From assembly GCA_025934385.1 (NCBI GenBank), contig JAICYE010000162.1, forward strand, positions 1-5,780: a stretch of DNA of 5,780 bases, read 5' to 3'. This document shows, piece by piece, positions 1-4,869 of this stretch. A program made the translations under genes and the position numbers. Position 1 is the stretch's first letter, and every line of letters begins with the position of its first letter. The notes below the pieces were generated by a model that did no database searches, was not told where the DNA came from, and saw only the letters and a list, made by a program, of their open reading frames with translations. The DNA comes from Acidimicrobiia bacterium. Lineage in GTDB: Bacteria; Actinomycetota; Acidimicrobiia; IMCC26256; BP-133.

Positions 1-413
1 TCGGAGGACGACGGGGCTTCGGAGCGCTCGGCGGCACCGCCCTCGGGCCGGCCGTCCTCGGTGGCGACCGGCGGCGTCTCCGCCTTGGCCGGGGCCGGAA
101 CCTCGGCCGGAGCGGGGGCTTGGGCCCGGGTCGGTCCCTCCGCCTCCGCCGCTCCGGACGCCTCGGCCGCTTCCGCCGCCTCGGCGGCGTCGGCGCCCTT
201 GCGCCGGGTCACCCGCTTCTTCGGCTTCTCCCCCGTCGGCTCGGGGACCGACGCCCCGCTCGTCGCCTTGTCGAGGATCGCCTCGATGAGGTCGGCCTTG
301 CGCAGCCGGGTCGCCCCCCGGACACCCATGGCCGAGGCGATCTCGTGCAACTCGTCACGGTCGCGCAGGCCGAGCTGGGCCCGTTCGGCGGCGAACTCCC
401 CCGTTGTGGTCAT
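1..413 (-). CDS. rho: Transcription termination factor Rho, N-terminal part (runs off the left edge)
   Basis: Reading leftward from the ATG at 413-411, the frame stays open to the edge and gives 137 residues. Residues about 14-48 form a Rho_N (SAP-like helical) domain with the segments RDRDELHEIASAMG and RLRKADLIEAIL. A basic patch, KPKKRVTRRK, follows at 63-72. From about 75 onward comes a low-complexity Ala/Glu/Pro linker with AEAAEAAEA runs. Actinobacterial Rho proteins are known for a long, charged, disordered insert between the Rho_N helices and the RNA-binding fold, which fits. Rho is the hexameric RNA helicase that ends transcription of untranslated RNA. The RNA-binding and ATPase domains lie outside the window, so another Rho_N protein is not excluded. 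The neighbouring thr gene supports rho, because thr genes precede rho in actinobacteria such as Mycobacterium. The start overlaps the stop of the upstream kinase gene in ATGA (413-410) and has a strong Shine-Dalgarno site. Confidence 0.85.
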   Translation of the reverse strand, partial: MTTTGEFAAERAQLGLRDRDELHEIASAMGVRGATRLRKADLIEAILDKATSGASVPEPTGEKPKKRVTRRKGADAAEAAEAAEASGAAEAEGPTRAQAPAPAEVPAPAKAETPPVATEDGRPEGGAAERSEAPSSS

Positions 414-1393
414 CGGTCGTGTGTCCTCCTGGCGGATGCTGTCTGCAGTTCCGGCTGGCGGGAGCCGTTGACGGGCGGCCCGCCTCCGGCCGGGATCCCC
501 TCCATCGCCCGGCTGACGACCAGCTCGATGACCTGGGCGAGCGTGGCGTCGAGGCTGTAGGAGGGGACGACGGGTACGTTGCGCTCCAGCGCCAGCGACT
601 TCACGTAGCGCTGGATCTTGCGGATGTTGTCGAAGAAGTCCAGGTACCGGTCCGACGGGCGGCTGCGGTTGTCGTGGGCCCGGGCGAGGAAGTGGGAGCG
701 GTGGTCTTCCTCGTCGTCGCAGCTGATGATGAACTGGACGACGAAGGCTTCGGTGAACTCGGCCGGGTCCATGAAGCCGGGGACGAGGTGGGCGCCTTCC
801 AGGATGAGGTCGGTGTTCTCGGCCACCGCCCGGCGGACCAGCGCCTGCGCCCCCACCGCCACCGCCGCCGCCTGCTCCCGGTAGCCGATGATCACCGGGT
901 CGGCGTTGCGGGGCAGCGGGCGGCGGACGAGGTGGTCGGCATCGAAGCTCGACGTGTGCAGCGTGGGCATGAGCTCTTCGCTGAACATCGACCGCATGAC
1001 CTCGCGGATGGCGTCGGTGGGGATGATCCGGGTGATCCCCAGCCGCGCCGCCAGCTGGGTGGCCACCGTCGACTTTCCCACCCCGGTCGCCCCGCCGATG
1101 AGGATGATCAGCGGCCGGTCGATCCGGTTGACCACCTGCCACTTGGCGAACGAGTCGGCGTAGCGCCGGCCGACCTCCTCCACCAGCACCTCCCGGGCCA
1201 GCTCCGAGAGCTCGGCCCGCGTGATCTCCGGCACTCCCCGCTGCCGCAGCCGGTCCTCGATCCGCTCGGCCACCTGGAAGGCCCGGGCCGGCGGTAGGCC
1301 GGTGGCCATGATCGAACTCGCCATCAGACCCTTGGAGTACGGCAGGGCGTGCTCCTCGTCGGAGATGACGATGTGGCGGGGGTTCGGGGTCAT
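410..1393 (-). CDS. pgk2: 2-phosphoglycerate kinase (2,3-diphosphoglycerate-forming)
   Basis: This 327-residue protein matches the archaeal 2-phosphoglycerate kinase family (EC 2.7.2.16), which phosphorylates 2-phospho-D-glycerate with ATP to 2,3-diphosphoglycerate, the first dedicated step to cyclic 2,3-DPG. Residues about 6-92 form an ATP-cone-like domain (IVISDEEHALPYSKG, then a helical part), as in the methanogen enzyme. The kinase domain follows, with a Walker A motif GGATGVGKST at 100-109. After it come the family signatures PTDAIREVMRSMFS (125-138), LMPTLHTSSFDA (141-152) and LEGAHLVPG (198-206). The Gly/Pro/Arg-rich tail after about 300 looks disordered and family-poor. Length is close to that of the methanogen protein, and no frameshift or lost key residue was seen. 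The ATG at 1393 overlaps the TGA of the synthetase gene (ATGA), and its own TGA overlaps the rho ATG in the same way. The cytoplasmic substrate comes from glycolysis. Family assignment is firm; activity in this organism is inferred. Confidence 0.9.
   Translation of the reverse strand: MTPNPRHIVISDEEHALPYSKGLMASSIMATGLPPARAFQVAERIEDRLRQRGVPEITRAELSELAREVLVEEVGRRYADSFAKWQVVNRIDRPLIILIGGATGVGKSTVATQLAARLGITRIIPTDAIREVMRSMFSEELMPTLHTSSFDADHLVRRPLPRNADPVIIGYREQAAAVAVGAQALVRRAVAENTDLILEGAHLVPGFMDPAEFTEAFVVQFIISCDDEEDHRSHFLARAHDNRSRPSDRYLDFFDNIRKIQRYVKSLALERNVPVVPSYSLDATLAQVIELVVSRAMEGIPAGGGPPVNGSRQPELQTASARRTHDR
425..430 (-). promoter_or_regulatory. Shine-Dalgarno site for rho
   Basis: The minus strand reads AGGAGG here, a full match to the anti-Shine-Dalgarno core, with an 11-base spacer to the ATG at 413. 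It lies inside the 3' end of the 2-phosphoglycerate kinase coding region. It supports the ATG at 413 as the rho start and shows that rho can recruit ribosomes itself as well as through ATGA coupling. The kinase start at 1393 has only a weak GAGAG-like sequence upstream. Confidence 0.75.
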
Positions 1394-2787
1394 CGATCTC
1401 TCGAGGGCGCTTGGGTCATCCGCTCGGGGCTCGCTGTGGTCGCAAGGCCGGCCAGGAACCGTTCCGTGGCCAGGTCGGCCAGGGAGGGGAAGAGAGTTTC
1501 CAGCGGCCCGTCGCCCCCGGTGACCAGCAGCTGGTTGTCGGAGTAGACGACCCGCATCCCCCGCTCCAGGGCGAACCCGGTGGCGAGGTCAACGGCCGCC
1601 GCTTTCAGCTCGGTGACGAGTACGTCAGCCCGGCCGGCGGCCTGCAGGTCGGCGGCGAGCCGGGGACGGTTCGCCAACGAAGAGCTGTGACCGACGACAG
1701 TGGCGCCGTACGACTCGAGATGCGCCGCCAGGATCGCCGCCACGGCGGCAGGAGCCGTGGTGGTGAAGAAGACGGAATGTCCGGAGATCGGCCCGAGAGG
1801 TCGCGGTCGGAACGTGGATTGAACGACCGGAACCCCTGGAACGAGCCCCCGGATGCGATCCTCGAGGGCCGCCACCGCGCCCAAATCGGCAAGCGGTTGT
1901 TCCACCAGTGTAATCACCACGAGATCGGCCAGCAACAGAGGGTAAGCGCCCAGATAGCCCAGAAGAACCTCCTGGTCATCGGCGGCGGGCGCCCCGACGA
2001 CGCAGACGGTGACATCGGCGTGGACGGGCGGGACGGCGGTGCCCGAACCCTCGAAGAGCAGCAGTTCCTCGGGCCGCTGGTTGGCCAGGGCGACCCCGGC
2101 GGCGAAGGTGGTGCTGGCCGGCTCGCCGCCCAGGCCGCCGCCGCAGCGGCGGGTGCCGACGGTGACGACCTCGGCGGTGAGGGCGTCCTCCAGGTGGTCG
2201 CTGGCGGCGTGGCGTCCCTGTCGGGCCAGGGCCAGGAGCGCCCCGGGCGAGAGGTCGGCGATGGCGGGATCGACGAGCTCGGGCTCGGCCGGCCCGCCGC
2301 GGCCCATGGCCACGAGGACGGGTGGGCGGCCGTCGGCCTTCAGCTGCCGGGCGAGCTCGGCGGCGACGGCCGTCTTCCCCGTCCGCTTGCCGGTGCCGAT
2401 GACGGCGATCGAGGGCTTCGTGGCCAGCCGGGGACGGGGCGGGACCTCGAAGGAGAAGCCCGCCCCCCGGTAGGGGACTCCGCGGGCCAGGCAGTGGGCG
2501 GCCAGCCGCATTCGGGTGCGGGCATCGAGAACAGGCTGGTCGGAGAGGTCGACGACCTCGTCGGGCGCCAACTGGTCCAGGGCCGTCAGCAGCGCCGCCA
2601 GGGGCGATGCTCCGGCGACGCAGTCCCCCACGCCGTAGTCGTCGGGCCCCACCGCCGCCGACAGCTTCTCGGCCCCGCCGACCATGGCTGCGCCGATGAT
2701 CGCCCGCCCGCCGGCGCGCAGCTCCTCGACGGCGGCCCTGACGACCGTCGGGTAGTGCTCCCCGTCGATGAGCACGAGCGTGCGCAA
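1390..2787 (-). CDS. cpgS: Cyclic 2,3-diphosphoglycerate synthetase
   Basis: This 465-residue protein fits the cyclic 2,3-diphosphoglycerate synthetase family (EC 6.5.1.9), which uses ATP to close 2,3-diphosphoglycerate into the cyclic phosphoanhydride cDPG. In Methanothermus fervidus the enzyme is of similar length, and cDPG there is an abundant thermoprotectant and phosphate/energy store. Evidence: an N-terminal strand and motif VLIDGEHYPTVV (5-16) and MVGGAEKL (35-42), then a P-loop GTGKRTGKT (131-139). That P-loop resembles the dethiobiotin-synthetase/MinD type more than a classic GxxxxGKT. Further motifs are MGRGGPAEPE (161-170), LLLFEGSGTAVPPV (242-255) and a Rossmann-like C-terminal part with VTELKAAAVDLA (391-402). 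The start is a TTG at 2787; the only in-frame alternative before the DGEH motif is a GTG at 2775, which would cut into the first strand. No clear Shine-Dalgarno site precedes it. It is coupled by ATGA to the 2-phosphoglycerate kinase, the enzyme that makes its substrate, which strengthens both calls. Confidence 0.88.
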   Translation of the reverse strand: MRTLVLIDGEHYPTVVRAAVEELRAGGRAIIGAAMVGGAEKLSAAVGPDDYGVGDCVAGASPLAALLTALDQLAPDEVVDLSDQPVLDARTRMRLAAHCLARGVPYRGAGFSFEVPPRPRLATKPSIAVIGTGKRTGKTAVAAELARQLKADGRPPVLVAMGRGGPAEPELVDPAIADLSPGALLALARQGRHAASDHLEDALTAEVVTVGTRRCGGGLGGEPASTTFAAGVALANQRPEELLLFEGSGTAVPPVHADVTVCVVGAPAADDQEVLLGYLGAYPLLLADLVVITLVEQPLADLGAVAALEDRIRGLVPGVPVVQSTFRPRPLGPISGHSVFFTTTAPAAVAAILAAHLESYGATVVGHSSSLANRPRLAADLQAAGRADVLVTELKAAAVDLATGFALERGMRVVYSDNQLLVTGGDGPLETLFPSLADLATERFLAGLATTASPERMTQAPSRDR

Positions 2788-2895
2788 CGGCCGATCAGCC
2801 TGTGGAAAAAGGACGGGCGTGGCTCAGAACCTCACGCAGAGCCGCTCCGGGTGGGAAGGAGCGGGCGGTGCTGCGCATGGTAGCCGTCGCCGGCG
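2788..2895 (-). other. Spacer between the mutase-family gene and the cDPG synthetase gene
   Basis: The 108-base gap contrasts with the 4-base overlaps further downstream. On the minus strand it begins inside a strong hairpin at the upstream stop codon. It also holds a 5-bp inverted repeat GGCTC/GAGCC (2821-2825 and 2839-2843), followed nine bases later by a T5 run (2810-2806). That run is too distant for a convincing intrinsic terminator. A TACCAT hexamer at 2882-2877 fits a TANNNT -10 box, but no -35 is evident. The gap may therefore split the minus-strand genes into two transcription units, with cpgS-pgk2-rho having its own promoter; this is inference. Confidence 0.4.
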
Positions 2896-2910
2896 TCAGG
2901 CCGGCGCCGG
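2884..2910 (-). terminator. GC-rich hairpin spanning the mutase-family stop codon
   Basis: CGCCGGC (2888-2894) and GCCGGCG (2900-2906) form a perfect 7-bp stem with a 5-base loop. After one T/C mismatch, three more pairs (2884-2886 with 2908-2910) extend it to 10 of 11 pairs. The TGA stop (2898-2896) sits in the loop. No U-tract follows on the minus strand, so this is not a canonical intrinsic terminator. It could act as a U-less actinobacterial terminator, a pause site or an mRNA 3'-end stabiliser. Confidence 0.35.
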
Positions 2911-4074
2911 GTCCCGGCGGAGGAACTTCGCCATCAGGTCGTGGGCCAGAACCGGCTCGTACCCGGCGACGCCCGATTCCGTGTACACGCCGCCGGGGCC
3001 GGGTTCGGCCGGGTCGTAGATCAGGTAGGGCACCGGATCGGGCGTGTGCGTCCGCAGCACACACGGCGTGGCGTGGTCGGGCATCAGCATCAGGCGCCAG
3101 GGGCCGAGGTCGTGGAGGGCTTCGACCAGGGGGCCGATGATGCGACGGTCCCAGTTCTCGAGGGCCTCGACCTTGCGGTCCGCCTCCCCGTTGTGGCCGG
3201 CCTCGTCGGACGCCTCCACGTGGATCACGAACAGCTCCCGGTCGGACAGACTGGCCAGGCAGGCGTCGCGCTTGGCCTCGTAGTCGGTGTCGTAGTAGCC
3301 GGTGGCGCCGGGCACCTCCACCGGGTCGATGCCCGACAGCACGCCGAGGCCGCGGATGAGGTCGACGGCCGTGACCAGCCGGCCGGAGAGACCCCACCGG
3401 TCCCGGAACGACGGGAGCATCGGCCGGGTTCCCTGGCCCCAGAGCCACACCTGCGTGGCGTCGGCGCCGAGCTCGGCTGCCTTCGCCCGCACGATCTCCT
3501 TCGACGCCTCCATGATGCGCCGGAGCTCCCCGGCGGCGGGCCCGTCCGGCCAGACGGCCGGCTTGCCGGTGAGGTCATGGGGCGGCACGCACTCCGCTTT
3601 CCCCAGCTCGGCGGGCGCCACCATCACGTGGCGGTACATCACCCCCGGGTGGAACCAGAGCCCGTCGCGGCCGGCGCCGAGCTCGGCGTCGACCGCCTCG
3701 ATGATGGGCTTCGACAGCTCGGTGGCGATGTGGTGGGCCGAGAAGTCGACCATCGTGCCGGTGGACTCGTCGAGCGTGACGAGGTTGCAGCGGTAGGCCA
3801 CCTGGCCCGGTTGCAGGTCGACGCCCATGGCGGCGGCCTCGATCGGCGCCCGCCCGGTGTGGTAGCGACCCGGGTCGTAGCCGAGGATGGCCATGTTGCC
3901 GACGTCGCTCCCCGGCGGCAGCCCGGCGGGGATCGTCGCCGCCCGGCCGACCTCGCCGGCCGCCGCCAGGCGGGCCAGGTTCGGCATGGCCGCCGCCTCC
4001 AGCGGCGTCCGCCCGCCGAACTCTTCGAGGGGCTCGTCGGCGGCCCCGTCCGGGATACAGACCACGTAGCGCAT
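2896..4074 (-). CDS. apgM: Archaeal-type phosphoglycerate mutase family enzyme; probable homoserine kinase (ThrB2-like) or cofactor-independent phosphoglycerate mutase
   Basis: This 392-residue protein belongs to the alkaline phosphatase superfamily, archaeal iPGM (apgM) branch. Counting from the ATG at 4074, likely metal and catalytic residues are D9 in PDGAAD, S56/D57 in PPGSDV (nucleophile Ser), D290 and H294 in DEAGHNG, D333/H334 in PDHATP, and H343 in RTHTPDPVP. True archaeal mutases interconvert 3- and 2-phosphoglycerate. A related bacterial group, TIGR02535 'proposed homoserine kinase', was named for its place in threonine operons. Segments HTGRAPIEAAAMG (72-84), VDFSAHHI (109-116), WLWGQG (210-215) and LRTHTPDPVPYLIY resemble that group, from memory, more than mutases. 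The gene lies between thrC and rho, the usual actinobacterial thrB slot, which favours homoserine kinase. The adjacent 2-phosphoglycerate kinase favours a mutase. A GTG two codons upstream (4080) is an alternative start. No good Shine-Dalgarno site is visible, so the transcript may have almost no leader. Confidence 0.85.
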   Translation of the reverse strand: MRYVVCIPDGAADEPLEEFGGRTPLEAAAMPNLARLAAAGEVGRAATIPAGLPPGSDVGNMAILGYDPGRYHTGRAPIEAAAMGVDLQPGQVAYRCNLVTLDESTGTMVDFSAHHIATELSKPIIEAVDAELGAGRDGLWFHPGVMYRHVMVAPAELGKAECVPPHDLTGKPAVWPDGPAAGELRRIMEASKEIVRAKAAELGADATQVWLWGQGTRPMLPSFRDRWGLSGRLVTAVDLIRGLGVLSGIDPVEVPGATGYYDTDYEAKRDACLASLSDRELFVIHVEASDEAGHNGEADRKVEALENWDRRIIGPLVEALHDLGPWRLMLMPDHATPCVLRTHTPDPVPYLIYDPAEPGPGGVYTESGVAGYEPVLAHDLMAKFLRRDPAPA

Positions 4075-4088
4075 GTTCACAGCCGAAG

Positions 4089-4094
4089 ATCGTA
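4089..4094 (-). promoter_or_regulatory. Possible -10 box (TACGAT) for the mutase-family gene
   Basis: The minus strand reads TACGAT, a TANNNT -10 hexamer. A start point about seven bases on (near 4082) would leave a leader of only about 8 bases before the ATG at 4074, or almost none before the GTG at 4080. No convincing -35 is visible. The lack of a Shine-Dalgarno site is consistent with leaderless or near-leaderless initiation. It shares a 65-base divergent region, very rich in G/C runs, with the promoter of the Lon-domain gene. Confidence 0.4.
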
Positions 4095-4133
4095 CGGGGC
4101 CGGGGGCCCGGGGCGTCCCCCGACGGCACTGCG

Positions 4134-4139
4134 TATGCT
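4134..4139 (+). promoter_or_regulatory. -10 box (TATGCT) for a leaderless Lon-domain gene
   Basis: TATGCT fits the actinobacterial TANNNT -10 consensus and ends six bases before the ATG at 4146. The expected transcription start is then the A of the ATG itself, the usual geometry of leaderless genes in actinobacteria. There is no Shine-Dalgarno site upstream. No clear -35 is seen 17-18 bases further up, where the sequence is G/C runs. Confidence 0.6.
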
Positions 4140-4145
4140 CGGCGG

Positions 4146-4793
4146 ATGCCGGGTCGGCGACTCCCGATGTTTCCCCTCGGGACCGTGTTGCTCCCGCACG
4201 CCCACCTGCCGCTGCACATCTTCGAGCCGCGCTACCGGGCGCTGATCAAGGACGTGCTGGCCGGCGACGGCGAATTCGGCGTCGTCCTGATCGAACGGGG
4301 CCACGAGGTCGGCGGGGGCGACGCCCGGTTCGCGGTCGGCACCGTGGCCCGGGTCGTGCAGACGGCGGAACTGCCGGACGGGCGCTGGCTCGTCGACGCC
4401 GTCGGCACCGAGCGGTTCCGGGTGACGGAGTGGCTGCCCGAGGACCCCTATCCCCAGGCGCTGGTCGAGACCCTCGATGACGAGCCGGTCGGCGAGGACG
4501 GCGGGCCCGGGACGCAACCCGAGGCGACGGAGAAACGGGCGGCGGTCGAGCGGCTGCTCCGCCAGGTGCTGGCGCTGCAGGTCGAACTCGGGTTCCCGGC
4601 GCCCTCGGCCGTCCGCAGCCTCGACCACGATCCCACCACCGCCGCCTTCGAAGCGGCGCTGCTCTCTCCGCTCGGCCCGATGGACTCCCAGAAGGTCCTC
4701 GAAGCCCCCGGCACCGTTGCCCGACTGACGCTGCTGGAGTCGATGCTCGACGAAGCCCGCGACGTTTTCGCCCGTCGCATCGCCGAAAGCTGA
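4146..4793 (+). CDS. Stand-alone Lon N-terminal (LON substrate-binding) domain protein
   Basis: This 215-residue protein has the PF02190-type LON substrate-binding fold without the AAA+ ATPase or peptidase domains of Lon protease. The N-terminal signature is clear: MFPLGTVLLPHAHLPLHIFE (8-27), PRYRALIKDVL (28-38) and FGVVLIERG (44-52). It is followed by GTVARVVQTAELPDGRWLVDA (two strands, about 65-85) and GTERFRVTEW (87-96). An acidic, Gly/Pro-rich linker lies at about 110-127, then a mostly helical C-terminal part (128-215). Such small proteins are common in actinobacteria and are often annotated as 'peptidase S16'. They lack a catalytic site, and their role is not established; substrate or partner binding is a guess. 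It is the only plus-strand gene in the window and lies between thrC and the mutase-family gene, so those two cannot share a transcript. It is divergent from the latter by about 70 bases and converges on thrC. Confidence 0.87.
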   Translation: MPGRRLPMFPLGTVLLPHAHLPLHIFEPRYRALIKDVLAGDGEFGVVLIERGHEVGGGDARFAVGTVARVVQTAELPDGRWLVDAVGTERFRVTEWLPEDPYPQALVETLDDEPVGEDGGPGTQPEATEKRAAVERLLRQVLALQVELGFPAPSAVRSLDHDPTTAAFEAALLSPLGPMDSQKVLEAPGTVARLTLLESMLDEARDVFARRIAES

Positions 4794-4869
4794 AATGCGA
4801 CGACCCTGGCCCCGAGCACGATTACACGTCACAGGACTGCCACATGTGCAGGTTCGCGACCGGAGAACC
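4794..4869. other. Convergent intergenic region between the Lon-domain gene and thrC
   Basis: This 76-base gap lies between two convergent stop codons and is less GC-rich than its surroundings. It contains an 8-base palindrome CACATGTG (4841-4848). It also holds most of a 6-bp inverted repeat AGGTTC/GAACCT (4850-4855 and 4865-4870, 9-base loop), whose last base falls in the thrC stop codon. Neither strand has a T-run after the repeat, so a bidirectional terminator is only a weak possibility. No gene or further signal was seen. Confidence 0.35.

Noticed and set aside
75..190. GCC-rich near-repetitive DNA resembling a tandem repeat
   Set aside because: It is explained by the AEAAEAAEA and Pro/Ala-rich codons of the disordered Rho linker; there is no regular unit.
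61..471. Plus-strand open frame of 136 codons with Ala/Ser repeats
   Set aside because: It mirrors the low-complexity linker of Rho on the opposite strand; the Rho_N domain and AGGAGG site identify the minus strand as coding.
404..1297. Plus-strand open frame of 297 codons
   Set aside because: It is antisense to the 2-phosphoglycerate kinase, whose motifs are unambiguous; no recognisable domain.
1411..2883. Plus-strand open frame of 490 codons
   Set aside because: It lies antisense to the cDPG synthetase gene, its product is Gly/Arg/Gln-rich with no family motif, and such shadows are expected at this GC content.
2941..4245. Plus-strand open frame of 434 codons
   Set aside because: It is antisense to the apgM-family gene, has a low-complexity His/Arg/Gly composition, and runs into the Lon-domain gene and its promoter out of frame.
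4077..4832. Minus-strand open frame of 251 codons
   Set aside because: It is antisense to the Lon-domain gene; the product is Gln/Arg/Gly-rich without motifs, whereas the plus strand has a clear domain and promoter.
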